DNA of 61,357 bases, taken from positions 1 to 61,357 of the forward strand of contig JABAAL010000030.1 in NCBI GenBank assembly GCA_014238785.1. Direction: 5' to 3'. The notes below the pieces were generated by a model. The model was not told the origin of the DNA. It worked only from the letters and a program-made list of their open reading frames with translations, and did no database searches. The translations under genes and the position numbers were made by a program. Shown here piece by piece: positions 34,276 to 45,442 of this stretch (position 1 is its first letter; every line of letters begins with the position of its first letter). The stretch comes from Phycisphaerales bacterium (GTDB taxonomy: Bacteria; Planctomycetota; Phycisphaerae; Phycisphaerales; SM1A02).

Positions 34276-37200
34276 ATGAATCAAATGAAAATGGACAAAC
34301 TTGGTGGCGTTCACTTGACGAAGTGGTCGCGGGCGATGCATTTCAAGCGCAATTGCAAGACGAATTTCCAGAGGGCTCAGGCGAACTGCTTGCAACCGGT
34401 GACGATCGTCGGCACTTTCTAAAAATTATGGGTGCCTCCATGGCACTTGCTGGACTTGGTGTTGCAGGTTGCCGGCGCTGGCCAAAGGAAAATATTGTTC
34501 CTTACGCAACGAGACCGGAAAACACGATGCCCGGTATCCCAGAACAGTATGCAAGCTGTTTTGATTTTGGTGGCATATCCCAAGGCGTGCTTGTAACAAG
34601 CAACGACGGTCGGCCTACTAAAATTGAAGGTAACCCAGAACACCCAGATAGTAAGGGAAAAACAGACGCATTCACGCAAGCGGCCATTCTTGATTTGTAC
34701 GACCCAGACAGAAGTCGTCAAGTCACGTACGACGGCGAGAAATCTTCGCTTGCAGCGTTTCGTGAATGGGTGAATACATACCTGCCAAAAGCAGGCAAGG
34801 GTATTGCGATTATAAGTGAGCCATCAAGTTCGCCGACGTTTGAACGTCTGCGTCGAGCGTTCATGAAAAAGAACCCACAAGCAATGTGGGTTGAATATTC
34901 CCCACTTGCAAATACAAACGAACAAATTGGTTTGAACAACGCTTTTGGTGGGCAATGGATTCCAGTCTACAATATTGCAAAGGCTACGAGTATTGTGTCT
35001 CTTGATGCAGACTTCCTTGGTGCGGGACCTATGCAAGTTCCAAACACAAGGGGTTGGGCAGATAGCCGCAACTTGGATCATGGCAACATAAGCCGAGTCT
35101 GGATTGCAGAACCGGGCCTTTCAGTTACAGGTGCAAAAGCAGATGAGCGTCGTTCGATGAACCCTGCAGTTGTAGCGGCTGTTGCAAATTACGTAGCGAA
35201 GCAAATTGCGCATACCGATGTTGCAATCGAGGGCACGGTTGCACTTACCGCAGAACAACAAGCGTGGGCGGACAAAATGGTTGCAGACCTGCAGCATGCA
35301 GGCAAGCATGGGCTCGTACTCGCAGGAGCAGGCCAACCTGCAAGCGTGCATTACCTTGTTGCACGAATGAACGAAGCACTTGGCGTGGTGGGAACAACAG
35401 TTGCCTACCGATCCGCAGGGTCCGGCTCAAGCGCAACTATTGAAGAACTTGCAGCGGCAATACAAAATGGTTCTACGCAAGGTGTCATTATTATTGGAGG
35501 CAACCCTGCGTACGATGCTCCTGCAAACCTAAAGATGCTCGAAGCGATAAAAGCACTTCCATTCTCCATGCATTTATCAATGTACGAAGACGAAACATCA
35601 TCGGTTTGCAAGTGGCACTTGAATGCTGCGCATTGGCTTGAATCTTGGGGAGATGGATTAGCAGCGGATGGTACAGTTTGTGTTGGACAACCCCTCATTG
35701 AGCCGCTCTTTGGTGGCATATCCTCTTTAGAGTTACTTGCAATACTCGCAGGCAATCCTGAAACGAATGGAGAAGTTTTAGTCCGTGCAACACTCCTTGG
35801 AAAGTCCGCAGATAATTGGAATCCAAAATGGCGTACGGCGGTGCACGATGGCGTTGTCGCTGACTCTGCAATCCTTGAAAACCCTCCTGTGAATCGACGA
35901 GTACCAGAAGGCGGAACCGTTGTATCGGGAGAAAAGTTCACGGCGTGCTTTGTGCCTTCGAGCGCAGTTTGGGACGGCCGTCATGCAAATAACGGTTGGC
36001 TGCAAGAGCTCCCCGACACAATTACAAAATTAACGTGGGACAACGCAGCGCTTGTTTCGCCTCAGACTGCAAAAACACTTGGCGTCAAACAAGGCGACAT
36101 GTTGGCAATTTCCGTCGGTTCGCAAAGCATCTCGATTGCTGCCTTGCCAGTTCCTGGAACTGCAGACGATGTCATCATGCTTCCGCTTGGGTACGGCCGG
36201 ACGAACGCAGGCCGAGTTTCAGAAGGCGCTGGAACGGACATCTATCCGCTACGGACTACGGCAACTATGTGGTCGGCGCCAGCAACAGTTTCTGTGACCG
36301 GCGATTCGTATCCACTTGCAACGACGCAAACACACTTTGCAGTGAACTCTACTCCGGGCAAGGGTACGCAAGAGCGGTTACCGCTTTTGTTCCGCGAAGG
36401 TACGATTGACCAGTACAACGCAGACCCTGCATTTGCAAAACATGTAGGGCATTCGTCACATTCGCTTTCTATATTTGAAGAACAACAATTCGTTGGCGCG
36501 AAGTACAAGTGGGGCATGACGATTGACCTTTCCACATGCACAGGCTGCAACGCTTGTGTTGCAGCGTGTCACGCGGAAAACAACATTCCAATCGTTGGTA
36601 AGGATCAAGTGCTTATGGGCCGCGAAATGCACTGGATCCGAATCGACCGTTACTTTGCGTTTGGCAGCGATGGACATGGTGGGTACGACAATAATGATCT
36701 AACTGCGGTTGCAATACAACCGATGACATGCCAGCATTGCGAGAATGCACCCTGCGAAGAAGTTTGCCCAGTTGCAGCAACCGTACACGATAGCGACGGC
36801 TTAAACACGATGATATATAACCGCTGCGTTGGCACTCGGTACTGTTCAAATAACTGCCCATTCAAAGTTCGACGCTTTAATTACTTTGACTACTTTCGGC
36901 GCGACCCGTTGCGTTCAACAGGCATGTTGCAAGTACAACCCGATTATTACATCAAAGCGCAATCTGGTGGAAAAACATTACGCGCGATGCAATTTAATCC
37001 AGACGTTACGGTACGTATGCGAGGCGTGATGGAAAAATGCACATACTGCACGCAGAGAATTCAGCGCGTAAAAATCGCAACTAAAAATGCCTGGGTCAAG
37101 AAAACGGAAGCACAGAAGCAAGCCGACCCACGCGTCGCTATTGCAGACGGCGCTATCGTGACAGCTTGCCAGCAGGCATGTCCTGCGGATGCTATTGTCT

Positions 37201-37364
37201 TTGGCGACTTGATGGACACGAAAAGTCGTGTAACGAAACTCCATGAGGAGAAACGGTCATACCAGATGCTCGAAGAGCTGAACCTTAAATCGCGCACGAA
37301 ATATCTTGCGAGAGTAACAAACCCAGTTGATGGTGCTGCTGCAACAGAAGGAGGTCATCACTGA
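34263..37364 (+). CDS. actB: ACIII subunit ActB, iron-sulfur / molybdopterin-like subunit
   Basis: 1033 residues from the ATG at 34263. A Tat-type leader with RR at 49-50 ([12 protein letters not shown]) ends near C70, a possible lipobox. The large middle part is a molybdopterin-oxidoreductase-like domain, which in ActB carries no molybdenum. The C-terminal NrfC-like domain has the Fe-S cysteine clusters [42 protein letters not shown] and CTYCTQRIQ with CQQACPADA, fitting three 4Fe-4S and one 3Fe-4S cluster. A fused two-part ActB is the usual form. Confidence 0.93.
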   Translation: MSSLNESNENGQTWWRSLDEVVAGDAFQAQLQDEFPEGSGELLATGDDRRHFLKIMGASMALAGLGVAGCRRWPKENIVPYATRPENTMPGIPEQYASCFDFGGISQGVLVTSNDGRPTKIEGNPEHPDSKGKTDAFTQAAILDLYDPDRSRQVTYDGEKSSLAAFREWVNTYLPKAGKGIAIISEPSSSPTFERLRRAFMKKNPQAMWVEYSPLANTNEQIGLNNAFGGQWIPVYNIAKATSIVSLDADFLGAGPMQVPNTRGWADSRNLDHGNISRVWIAEPGLSVTGAKADERRSMNPAVVAAVANYVAKQIAHTDVAIEGTVALTAEQQAWADKMVADLQHAGKHGLVLAGAGQPASVHYLVARMNEALGVVGTTVAYRSAGSGSSATIEELAAAIQNGSTQGVIIIGGNPAYDAPANLKMLEAIKALPFSMHLSMYEDETSSVCKWHLNAAHWLESWGDGLAADGTVCVGQPLIEPLFGGISSLELLAILAGNPETNGEVLVRATLLGKSADNWNPKWRTAVHDGVVADSAILENPPVNRRVPEGGTVVSGEKFTACFVPSSAVWDGRHANNGWLQELPDTITKLTWDNAALVSPQTAKTLGVKQGDMLAISVGSQSISIAALPVPGTADDVIMLPLGYGRTNAGRVSEGAGTDIYPLRTTATMWSAPATVSVTGDSYPLATTQTHFAVNSTPGKGTQERLPLLFREGTIDQYNADPAFAKHVGHSSHSLSIFEEQQFVGAKYKWGMTIDLSTCTGCNACVAACHAENNIPIVGKDQVLMGREMHWIRIDRYFAFGSDGHGGYDNNDLTAVAIQPMTCQHCENAPCEEVCPVAATVHDSDGLNTMIYNRCVGTRYCSNNCPFKVRRFNYFDYFRRDPLRSTGMLQVQPDYYIKAQSGGKTLRAMQFNPDVTVRMRGVMEKCTYCTQRIQRVKIATKNAWVKKTEAQKQADPRVAIADGAIVTACQQACPADAIVFGDLMDTKSRVTKLHEEKRSYQMLEELNLKSRTKYLARVTNPVDGAAATEGGHH

Positions 37365-38824
37365 TGGCATCCGTTCCTGCACAGCCCTTTGACAACACTG
37401 GCGAAGACCCAACAGCAAGGTCACCGCTTATCTTGAATCATACGGACTTCGGTTCGGTCACCAATGACATTCTCAAAGGCAACGAGTCCGCCAAGCCACC
37501 GAAGTCATGGTACTTCGCGCTCGCGGTGTCTTTCACCATGATGTCCATGCTTGGAGCAATGATTGGATACCTCATCTTTACGGGTGTTGGTGTCTGGGGT
37601 AATAATAATCCAGTTGCGTGGGGATACCCAATTGTTAACTTCGTCTTCTGGGTTGGAATCGGACACGCTGGCACGTTGATTTCAGCAATCCTTTTCCTCT
37701 TTAGACAAAAGTGGCGAACAGCAATTAATAGGTTTGCCGAAGCGATGACTATCTTTGCAGTTATCTGTGCAGGTACGTTTCCGGGCATTCACATTGGTCG
37801 TGTCTGGCTTGCGTACTGGCTCTTCCCAATTCCAAACCAAATGGACATGTGGCCACAATTTAGAAGCCCTCTCTTGTGGGACGTATTTGCAGTTGGTACG
37901 TACTTCACTGTTTCGTTGTTGTTCTGGTATTTGGGCATGGTGCCCGACCTTGCGACTATGCGAGACCGTTCAACGACAAAGGTAAAACAACTTGCCTACG
38001 GTATTGCATCCTTGGGCTGGCGGGGAAGTATGCGACACTGGCATCGCTACGAACGCGCATACTTGTTGCTCGCGGCGCTTGCGACACCACTTGTACTTTC
38101 TGTACATAGTGTTGTTTCTTTTGACTTTGCGGTTTCACAACTTCCGGGTTGGCACACAACTATTTTCCCACCATACTTTGTTGCGGGTGCAATCTTCTCT
38201 GGGTTTGCCATGGTGATGACCCTCGCAATTCCTGCAAGGCAATTATGGGGCTTGAAAGATTTCATCACGATGCGCCACCTTGACAACATGTGCAAGATTG
38301 TCTTGTTCACAGGTTCCATCGTCGGATATGCGTACTCGATGGAGTTTTTCATTGCGTGGTATAGCGGTGAGATTTATGAATCCTTCGCCTTTATCAACCG
38401 CGCCTTTGGTCCCTATGGATGGGCGTACTGGATAATGGTGAGTTGTAATGTCATTACGCCACAGATTTTCTGGTTCAAGAAAGCACGAACGAACATCGCG
38501 ATTATATTCACCGCATCCCTTCTTGTGAATGTGGGCATGTGGTTTGAACGATTCGTCATCGTTGTCACCTCTCTTGCAAACGATTTCTTGCCAAGTAGTT
38601 GGGGCATGTACGAACCAACATGGGTGGATGTTATGACGTTCTTGGGTAGTTTCGGTTTGTTTATGACGTTCTTCTTGTTGTTTATTCGGTTCCTTCCAGT
38701 ACTTGCAATTGCAGAACTCAAAGCAATTATGCCAATAGCCGATCCCCATGGGCAGGGGCACAGTTACGAAGAAATGTCAATGGAAACCGATGAGCAAGCA
38801 AAAATTGCGGAGGAGGACGAATGA
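37364..38824 (+). CDS. actC: ACIII subunit ActC, NrfD-like quinol-binding membrane protein
   Basis: 486 residues with about ten membrane segments ([40 protein letters not shown] and on). ActC is an NrfD/PsrC-type integral subunit expected to hold a quinol site. The start overlaps the actB stop as TGATG, and the stop overlaps actD as ATGA. It is paralogous to ActF later in the operon. Confidence 0.93.
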   Translation: MASVPAQPFDNTGEDPTARSPLILNHTDFGSVTNDILKGNESAKPPKSWYFALAVSFTMMSMLGAMIGYLIFTGVGVWGNNNPVAWGYPIVNFVFWVGIGHAGTLISAILFLFRQKWRTAINRFAEAMTIFAVICAGTFPGIHIGRVWLAYWLFPIPNQMDMWPQFRSPLLWDVFAVGTYFTVSLLFWYLGMVPDLATMRDRSTTKVKQLAYGIASLGWRGSMRHWHRYERAYLLLAALATPLVLSVHSVVSFDFAVSQLPGWHTTIFPPYFVAGAIFSGFAMVMTLAIPARQLWGLKDFITMRHLDNMCKIVLFTGSIVGYAYSMEFFIAWYSGEIYESFAFINRAFGPYGWAYWIMVSCNVITPQIFWFKKARTNIAIIFTASLLVNVGMWFERFVIVVTSLANDFLPSSWGMYEPTWVDVMTFLGSFGLFMTFFLLFIRFLPVLAIAELKAIMPIADPHGQGHSYEEMSMETDEQAKIAEEDE

Positions 38825-39414
38825 ACGAAGTAACCTCTACAAACGTTGCCCGTGAAGACCTCTACGGTTTGGCTGCAGAGTTTAAAACAACACCGGGCAT
38901 TTACCACGCTGCGGAAAAAGTACACGCTGCTGGATTTAAATGGTTCGATTGCCACGTTCCATTTCCGGTGCATGGTCTTGATCGTGCTATGGGTGTGAAA
39001 ATGACAATCCTTCCAATCCTCGTCTTCTTTGGGGGCATGGCTGGGCTTCTCGCTGCATGCACATTGCAGATATTTACAAACTCGTTGGAATTTGACATTT
39101 GGGCACTTGTGCCACTCGTTGGATACCAATTTGAAGTTTCGGGCAAGCCACTTCTTGGGGCTGCTGCATTCGTGCCCGTTGCCTTTGAAATGACGGTGCT
39201 TTTTTCTGCTTTGACTGCTGTTTTTGGAACCTTATTCTTGAACAAGTTGCCGATGTTTTACCATCCAATACTCAAGCACCCCGCGCTTACTCGCGCAACG
39301 GACGACAGGTTCTTCCTCGTCATCGAAGCACGTGACCCTAAATTTAGCCGCGATGAAGTGGAATCGTTTTTACATTCACTAGACCCCGAAACAGTGATTG
39401 CGTTGGAAAAATAA
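38821..39414 (+). CDS. actD: ACIII subunit ActD (DUF3341)
   Basis: 197 residues with two membrane helices in the middle ([20 protein letters not shown], about 61-80, and [20 protein letters not shown], about 119-138). It begins with a soluble stretch containing [20 protein letters not shown] and [14 protein letters not shown], the DUF3341 signature. ActD has no cofactor and packs against ActC. Overlaps actC and actE. Confidence 0.9.
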   Translation: MNEVTSTNVAREDLYGLAAEFKTTPGIYHAAEKVHAAGFKWFDCHVPFPVHGLDRAMGVKMTILPILVFFGGMAGLLAACTLQIFTNSLEFDIWALVPLVGYQFEVSGKPLLGAAAFVPVAFEMTVLFSALTAVFGTLFLNKLPMFYHPILKHPALTRATDDRFFLVIEARDPKFSRDEVESFLHSLDPETVIALEK

Positions 39415-40166
39415 TGGGAAATTTAATAAAACAAATTATTGACGATCTCGCCAAGCCGTTTCTTGATGACTTGAAGGATCTGCCACTTTGGATTAAGTGG
39501 AGTGCGATCGTGATTACATGCGCCGCCACAATTCCACTCGCGCTTATTTTCAGGGCGCGCACAGCCTTTAGCGACAAGCCTCGGATACATTTTATTCAAA
39601 ACATGGATAACCAACCCAAGTATGTTTCGCAGGAAGTAAACGCGCTCTTTCTTGATGGCCGTGCAATGCGCCCAAGAGTAGAGGGCACAATTGCTCGCAG
39701 TGGTATGGTGGGCGATACGCACTACTTCATGGGTGTTGGTGACGGTGAATGGGCGACTACATATCCAAGTTTTATTACAGTTGATAGTGATTTACTCCTT
39801 CGTGGGCAAGGCCGATTTAACATTTATTGTTCGCCATGTCACGGCGCTGGCGGTTTTGGCGATGGTCTTATTCACCATCGCGCGAACCAACTTGTAGAAA
39901 CTGGTGTCAATGGCACATCATGGGTCGCACCAAAAAACTTGCACGAAGATGCAATTAAGGCGCAACCAGTTGGCCAACTTTTCAACACCATTACAAATGG
40001 CGTTCGAACAATGTCTGGGTATGGTTCACAGATTACAACGGAAGACCGATGGGCTATCGTTTTATATATGAAAGCCTTGCAACTCTCGCAAGATGCAGAC
40101 CCATCGATGGTTTCAAACGCTGAATCACTTCCACGCAAATCAGCAAGTGAAGGGAGTAGCGAGTGA
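39414..40166 (+). CDS. actE: ACIII subunit ActE, monoheme cytochrome c
   Basis: 250 residues. N-terminal anchor (WIKWSAIVITCAATIPLALI, about 22-41), then one heme c site in FNIYCSPCHGAGGFGDG with a later methionine region (GVRTMSGYGSQITTEDRWAI) that could supply the sixth ligand. ActE passes electrons to the terminal oxidase or a carrier. It begins in a TAATG overlap with actD, and its end overlaps actF by 4 bases. Confidence 0.92.
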   Translation: MGNLIKQIIDDLAKPFLDDLKDLPLWIKWSAIVITCAATIPLALIFRARTAFSDKPRIHFIQNMDNQPKYVSQEVNALFLDGRAMRPRVEGTIARSGMVGDTHYFMGVGDGEWATTYPSFITVDSDLLLRGQGRFNIYCSPCHGAGGFGDGLIHHRANQLVETGVNGTSWVAPKNLHEDAIKAQPVGQLFNTITNGVRTMSGYGSQITTEDRWAIVLYMKALQLSQDADPSMVSNAESLPRKSASEGSSE

Positions 40167-41440
40167 AGGTTGCAGACGTAAAAAATGATAACATTCGCCT
40201 TGGTGGCGGTGCAGCAAAGTTGGGTCCAGTCCTTTCGATTGTAGGTATTACAACTCTTGGTTTAAGTGTGGTACTTGGAAACGGTGAAGGTTGGAACACC
40301 TTTTGGAAATCCTATCTTGTTGGTTTCATGGTTGCGCTTGGATTATGTTTAGGGGCACTCTTTTTCATCCTATTGCAACACATGACACGGTCGGGCTGGA
40401 GCATTTCTATTCGCAGATTGGCAGAAGGCATTGCGAAAAATTTGAGTTGGCTCTGGATGTTATTTGTTCCGATTCTTGTCCTCGTTCTAAAAGGCGACGG
40501 CGAGATTTTATATGGTTGGGGCAATAGAGAACTCATGGAAAGTGACCACATTCTCCACGCGAAGGCTGGGTACCTATCTCCAGTTTTCTGGTCGATTCGC
40601 ACAATCTTTTATCTTGCTGTTTGGACGGTCATTGGCACGTTGTATTACAAGTGGTCAACAGCACAAGATAAGGACGGAGATCTGAAGTGGACACACAAAA
40701 TGCAAAAGTGGGCACCACTCTGCATGATTTTATTTGCATTCACACAAAGTTACGCTTCAATAGATTGGGTTATGACTCTTCAGCCCAAATGGTTTAGCAC
40801 CATGTTTGCTGTGTACTTTTGGGCATCTTGTATGTGCGGATTTTTTGCCATGATGATTTTACTTGCTCGTTTCATGCAAGCTACCGGTCATCTACAGAAT
40901 TCAATTACTGTTGAGCACTACCATGACCTTGGCAAGTGGCTCTTTGGTATTGGCGTGGTTTTTTGGGCGTACATCGGCTTTAGTCAATACATGCTTATCT
41001 GGTACGCGAACCTTCCGGTAGAAACAAACTGGTATATGACAAGGCAACTTGGAGGCTGGGGCCCAATTTCTCTTCTGCTTTTGTTTGGCCACTTCCTTTT
41101 ACCGTTCGTATTGTTGATTACTCGTTGGACGAAACGGTGGCGCTCGCCTCTTCCAGTTATTGCAGCGTGGCTTCTTCTGATGTTCTTCGTTGACATCTAC
41201 TGGCTCATCATGCCAGTTGTTCCGGAGCATGCACTTGCAACAGCAAAAACGTATAACGAACTTGCAAACAATATTACAAGCGCTGAAATTGGCTACGGCT
41301 TCAGCATTTTGAATTTCACCTGTTTGATTGGCATGTTAGCGCTTGTCTTAGGTGGAACATTAATCAACTTACGCAAATGTAACCTCGTTGCAACAGCAGA
41401 CCCGAGATTGGGCGAGGCGTTGCACTTTGAAAATGCATAA
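40163..41440 (+). CDS. actF: ACIII subunit ActF, second NrfD-like membrane protein
   Basis: 425 residues with about ten hydrophobic helices (VLSIVGITTLGLSVVLGNGE, LVGFMVALGLCLGALFFILL, MICLFAFTQSYASID-type segment). ActF is the shorter partner of ActC in the complex. It completes the canonical actA-F set. An 18-base gap separates it from the small membrane ORF. Confidence 0.92.
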   Translation: MKVADVKNDNIRLGGGAAKLGPVLSIVGITTLGLSVVLGNGEGWNTFWKSYLVGFMVALGLCLGALFFILLQHMTRSGWSISIRRLAEGIAKNLSWLWMLFVPILVLVLKGDGEILYGWGNRELMESDHILHAKAGYLSPVFWSIRTIFYLAVWTVIGTLYYKWSTAQDKDGDLKWTHKMQKWAPLCMILFAFTQSYASIDWVMTLQPKWFSTMFAVYFWASCMCGFFAMMILLARFMQATGHLQNSITVEHYHDLGKWLFGIGVVFWAYIGFSQYMLIWYANLPVETNWYMTRQLGGWGPISLLLLFGHFLLPFVLLITRWTKRWRSPLPVIAAWLLLMFFVDIYWLIMPVVPEHALATAKTYNELANNITSAEIGYGFSILNFTCLIGMLALVLGGTLINLRKCNLVATADPRLGEALHFENA

Positions 41441-41458
41441 TTGCAAACTAAGGAATGT

Positions 41459-41797
41459 ATGAGTCACCCACATGAACAACTAGATATTGAAAACGATCAC
41501 GAAGATCCAGACGGGTACGCAACGTGGGCAATTGGTATTGGTGGATCGTTCATCATGATTGCAACAGTTGCATTATCGTGTGGCATTTACTACCGCGCTG
41601 CAAGTTCTGAAGCGTTTGATAAAAGCGTAAACATACGGTATGAACAGCGCGATATGGTTCGTGATGCCCAACATGCGGTGCTTCTTGAATCAGCACACTG
41701 GGTTTCAGAACACGATGAGGAAAGCGGTGAGGAAACGACTCGACTGGTACTTCCGATTCATGATGCAATGGACATAATTGCAGGGAATGCAAAATAA
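41459..41797 (+). CDS. Small single-span membrane protein in the ACIII-oxidase operon
   Basis: 112 residues from the ATG at 41459, with AAGGA five bases upstream. One membrane helix (IGIGGSFIMIATVALSCGIY, about 26-45) is followed by a charged, probably periplasmic tail (YEQRDMVRDAQHAVLLESAH) ending at residue 112. I do not recognise a family. It sits exactly where ACIII clusters often carry an extra subunit (ActG/H type) before the oxidase genes, so an accessory subunit is a fair guess. Confidence 0.7.
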   Translation: MSHPHEQLDIENDHEDPDGYATWAIGIGGSFIMIATVALSCGIYYRAASSEAFDKSVNIRYEQRDMVRDAQHAVLLESAHWVSEHDEESGEETTRLVLPIHDAMDIIAGNAK

Positions 41798-41800
41798 ACC

Positions 41801-42661
41801 ATGTTCTTCCCTCGCCAAACTAGCTTTGTAGCACTCGCCATTTCGATTGGTGCTATGTCTACACCCCTTGTGGCAGGGCCAACGTTTGCAGATGAAAAAA
41901 TTAATGCGCTCGAAGGTGTTGGCATTACGGAACACCTTGACGCGCAACTTCCACTTGAGATAACGTTCAAAGATGATTCCGGAAACGACGTAGTCCTCGG
42001 GCAATATTTTACTAACGAAAAACCTATCATTATTACGTTGAATTATTACAGGTGCCCAATGCTTTGTAGTTTAACGCTGAATGGTTTAACCACTGGTCTT
42101 GAAGAAATGGACTGGACACTTGGCGAGGAGTTCGAAGTTATTACGCTGAGCATAAATCCCGATGAAAAACCGCCACTGGCAAAGAAAAACAAGGAAGGCT
42201 ACTTAGGGCATTACTCCCGCGAAGGAGCGGAAAAGGGGTGGCACTTTTTAACGGGCGATCAGGAAAATATTACAAAACTCGCTGATTCTCTTGGCTTTGG
42301 TTATGTGTTTGACTCAAACACTGGCGAGTTTCACCACACGGCATCCATTATGTTTATAACACCCGATGGTCGTATTTCAAAATACATGAATGATGTACAG
42401 TTCAAGGGGCAAGATCTTCGCTTTGCACTCATAGAGGCATCTGAAGGTCGGATTGGGACCATGCTCGATACTTTGCTTCTTTTTAACTGCTTCCAATACG
42501 ATCCAGACAGTAACAGTTACACACCAGCCGCTTGGAAATTGATGCGAACTGGTGGCGTGTTGATGCTCGTTGTGCTTGGAGTTGGCCTCGCTGTTCTTGG
42601 CTTTACGTCCTCAGACCGTTTAAAGAAATCACAAAACAACTCAGATGGAACAACTTCATAA
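41801..42661 (+). CDS. SCO1/SenC copper chaperone for cytochrome oxidase
   Basis: 286 residues. Delivers copper to the CuA site. The N-terminal leader (TSFVALAISIGAMSTPLVAG) is followed by the thioredoxin-fold domain with CPMLC in NYYRCPMLCSLTLNG and the metal histidine in GEFHHTASIMFITPDG. A C-terminal membrane helix (GGVLMLVVLGVGLAVLGFTS) is also present, so the protein is anchored at both ends if the leader is kept. It begins 3 bases after the small ORF and its stop overlaps coxB as TAATG. Confidence 0.92.
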   Translation: MFFPRQTSFVALAISIGAMSTPLVAGPTFADEKINALEGVGITEHLDAQLPLEITFKDDSGNDVVLGQYFTNEKPIIITLNYYRCPMLCSLTLNGLTTGLEEMDWTLGEEFEVITLSINPDEKPPLAKKNKEGYLGHYSREGAEKGWHFLTGDQENITKLADSLGFGYVFDSNTGEFHHTASIMFITPDGRISKYMNDVQFKGQDLRFALIEASEGRIGTMLDTLLLFNCFQYDPDSNSYTPAAWKLMRTGGVLMLVVLGVGLAVLGFTSSDRLKKSQNNSDGTTS

Positions 42662-43749
42662 TGTTCTCGATACTCACATCTTTACTCACTACAACATCGC
42701 AAGGTGCGCCAGCAAATTTCTGGTTGCCCAAGCAAGCTTCAACTGTTGCAGAAAGCGTTGACCTTACGTTCTTTGTCATTACATGGATCTGTTACTTCTT
42801 TTTCTTTGCCATTACGGGCTCAATGGTTCTATTTATGATCAAGTACCGCCGAAAGGGTCACGAAGTCGTTGCAGATGGACCTACGCACAATACACCTTTG
42901 GAAATTGCGTGGACGGTACTGCCACTGCTCTTGGTCGTCGTCATTTTTGTTGTGGGCATGCGGGGTTATTTAAACTTACAAGAAGCACCCGAAGGTTCGT
43001 ACGAGGTTCAAGTCACTGGACAGAAATGGTCTTGGACTTTTGACCACCCAAAATACGGCGCAACACAGGTCGCAGAACTCACAGTGCCAGTAAATACGCC
43101 GGTTAGATTGCTCATGACTTCCAATGATGTATTGCATAGTGTTTGGATTCCAGATTTTCGTGTGAAGATGGATCTTGTGCCAGGCAGATACACTTCACTC
43201 TGGTTTGAAGCGACTGCTGTTGGCGATTACAACTTGAACTGTGCTGAATATTGCGGCAAGGACCACTCTAGAATGTTTGCTACGGTCCGCGTTGTGCCCA
43301 AAGATGAATTTGAACCAATCATGGTCAAACTCGCAAGCGAATACGAAGACATGTCCGTAGGCGAGTTGCCTGCCTATGCAATTAACCGGTTATACAACAG
43401 GTGCCAATCGTGTCACTCACTAGATGGTACAACTGGAACAGGCCCATCCTTCAAAGGGCTTTGGACTCGGGTGAAGAGCGGCGACATGTTGTTTACGTCA
43501 GGCGAACGCTTGTCCGACCTTTATGGCGAGAACACAACATACGAAGTGCCAGAAAATTACATCCGAACTTCGATTGTAAATCCACAAGGACATATCGTGC
43601 AAGGATATCTTGGTTCGATGCCGTCTTTTCAAGGCCAACTCAAAGACAAACAGATTACCGCAATCATCGAGATGCTTAAGCACCTCGATGAACTTACAGA
43701 TGATGAGGGTAACATCACCGTAAACCCTGATGGAGCACCAAGGCAATAA
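42661..43749 (+). CDS. coxB: Cytochrome c oxidase subunit II with fused cytochrome c (caa3-type)
   Basis: 362 residues from the ATG at 42661. Two N-terminal membrane helices (residues 36-58 and 82-101) precede the cupredoxin domain with CuA ligands H159, C194, E196, C198, H202 and M205 ([12 protein letters not shown]). A fused cytochrome c domain follows, with heme site CQSCH (248-252) and a distal [12 protein letters not shown] methionine. The fusion marks a caa3-type oxidase that can take electrons directly from ACIII. The frame also opens upstream inside sco, which is spurious. Confidence 0.95.
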   Translation: MFSILTSLLTTTSQGAPANFWLPKQASTVAESVDLTFFVITWICYFFFFAITGSMVLFMIKYRRKGHEVVADGPTHNTPLEIAWTVLPLLLVVVIFVVGMRGYLNLQEAPEGSYEVQVTGQKWSWTFDHPKYGATQVAELTVPVNTPVRLLMTSNDVLHSVWIPDFRVKMDLVPGRYTSLWFEATAVGDYNLNCAEYCGKDHSRMFATVRVVPKDEFEPIMVKLASEYEDMSVGELPAYAINRLYNRCQSCHSLDGTTGTGPSFKGLWTRVKSGDMLFTSGERLSDLYGENTTYEVPENYIRTSIVNPQGHIVQGYLGSMPSFQGQLKDKQITAIIEMLKHLDELTDDEGNITVNPDGAPRQ

Positions 43750-43751
43750 CG

Positions 43752-45431
43752 ATGACTACAACTAGCACAACAACCCCACAGGTCTTTGATAACTACCTCA
43801 ACCATACGAAAGGTATTCGTTCTTGGTTGTTTACGCTTGACCACAAACGCATTGGTGTGATGTATTTAATCTGCGTCTTAAGTGCGTTTTTGTTGGCAGG
43901 TATTTTTGCGATGATGATTCGCTTCCAATTGCTGACGCCAGAAGGTACCTTCATGACACAGGACCAGTACAACCAAGCGTTTACTGTGCATGGTGCAATC
44001 ATGGTCTTCTTGGTTATAATCCCCGCAGTTCCTGCGGCGCTTGGCAACTTCGTCTTACCAATTATGCTTGGTGCAAAAGATGTTGCCTTCCCAAAATTAA
44101 ACCTCTTTAGTTGGTGGCTGTGGGTATTTGGGCTTATCTTTTTCTTAATTGCACTTGGAGTTGGGGGAATCGATACTGGGTGGACTTTTTATACCCCATA
44201 CAGTATTGATAAAGCCTCTTCGATGGGCGGTGTTATTCCTGCCCTCATCGGCACCTTTATTCTTGGCTTTAGTTCAATTTTTACGGGGATGAACTTTATT
44301 GTCACGATTCACCGGCTCCGTCCAAAAGGAATGACGTGGTTTAGAATGCCGCTCTTCCTCTGGGCAACGTATGCGACGGCAATTATTCAGGTGCTTGCTA
44401 CACCAGTTATTGGCATCACGCTGCTTCTCTTGGTCATTGAGCGAACAGTTGGTATCGGTATTTTTGATCCGGCGATGGGTGGAGACCCTGTCCTCTACCA
44501 ACACTTCTTTTGGTTCTACTCACATCCAGCCGTATACATCATGATTCTCCCAGCTATGGGCGTTGTAAGTGAATTGATTGCAGTGCATTCGCACCGTCAC
44601 ATTTTTGGCTACAAATTTATTGCGTACAGTTCAATCGCAATCGCGATGTTTGGTTTTCTCGTGTGGGGTCACCACATGTTTACTTCTGGACAATCACCGC
44701 TTATGAATGTGATTTTTTCCATAATTACGTTTAGTGTTTCAATTCCATCCGCTGTGAAAATTTTCAATTGGCTGGCAACGCTCTATAAAGGTTCAATCAG
44801 TCTGAACACGTCAATGATTTATGGGCTCTCGTTTATCTTTATATTTTCGATTGGTGGCTTGACGGGGTTGCACCTTGCTACATTGGCAACGGACGTTCAC
44901 TTGCACGACTCGTACTTCGTCGTTGCGCATTTCCATTACGTTATGATGGGGTCTGCATTGATTGGATTCTTGGGCGGCATTCACCATTGGTGGCCGAAAA
45001 TGATTGGCAAAATGTATAATGAGAATTGGGGACGTATTTCTGCGATTCTCGTCTTTATTGGATTCAATGTCACATTCTTCAGCCAGTTCATGATGGGATC
45101 AAAAGGGATGCCAAGAAGATATGCAACATACACCGAGATGCCGGAGTTTCAGATTTACCACATTTGGTCAACTGCAGGCTCGACTATCCTTGCGCTTGGT
45201 TTTGTTATCTGCGCTATTTACCTTCTTCATTCTGTGTTTAAGGGGAAGAGAGCGCCCGCAAATCCTTGGGGTGGTCGAAGTTTAGAGTGGCAATGTTCTT
45301 CACCACCTCCGTGGGATAACTTTGCTGAGCAACCTGAGGTTGGCGACTGCTACGACTTTAGTGTTTTAGAATGGAACGAAACAGAGCAAGGCTACAACTG
45401 GCGAAAGGACGTTGCCCACCCAGGCGAATAA
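43752..45431 (+). CDS. coxA: Cytochrome c oxidase subunit I (A2-type heme-copper oxidase)
   Basis: 559 residues with 12 helices. Low-spin heme ligand H80 ([10 protein letters not shown]) and CuB ligands H258 (with Y262), H307 and H308 (VWGHHMF) are present, with heme a/a3 ligands in [14 protein letters not shown]. Helix VI reads [10 protein letters not shown]: the D-channel glutamate of A1 enzymes (HPEVY) is replaced, and the YSHP motif marks the A2 subfamily, as in the Rhodothermus caa3 oxidase. No subunit III gene or fusion is seen nearby. Confidence 0.96.
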   Translation: MTTTSTTTPQVFDNYLNHTKGIRSWLFTLDHKRIGVMYLICVLSAFLLAGIFAMMIRFQLLTPEGTFMTQDQYNQAFTVHGAIMVFLVIIPAVPAALGNFVLPIMLGAKDVAFPKLNLFSWWLWVFGLIFFLIALGVGGIDTGWTFYTPYSIDKASSMGGVIPALIGTFILGFSSIFTGMNFIVTIHRLRPKGMTWFRMPLFLWATYATAIIQVLATPVIGITLLLLVIERTVGIGIFDPAMGGDPVLYQHFFWFYSHPAVYIMILPAMGVVSELIAVHSHRHIFGYKFIAYSSIAIAMFGFLVWGHHMFTSGQSPLMNVIFSIITFSVSIPSAVKIFNWLATLYKGSISLNTSMIYGLSFIFIFSIGGLTGLHLATLATDVHLHDSYFVVAHFHYVMMGSALIGFLGGIHHWWPKMIGKMYNENWGRISAILVFIGFNVTFFSQFMMGSKGMPRRYATYTEMPEFQIYHIWSTAGSTILALGFVICAIYLLHSVFKGKRAPANPWGGRSLEWQCSSPPPWDNFAEQPEVGDCYDFSVLEWNETEQGYNWRKDVAHPGE

Positions 45432-45442
45432 AGAGATTACTT

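Noticed and set aside
35405..35941. 178-codon frame antisense to actB
   Set aside because: Shadow of the conserved ActB middle domain.
34263..37364. A molybdenum oxidoreductase (polysulfide, nitrate or arsenate type)
   Set aside because: The operon order, the pentaheme ActA, DUF3341 ActD and the twin NrfD genes fit ACIII, whose ActB keeps the fold without the molybdenum cofactor.
42532..42660. An N-terminally extended CoxB starting inside sco
   Set aside because: The extra residues have no similarity to subunit II; the ATG at 42661 forms a TAATG overlap and starts a normal leader helix.
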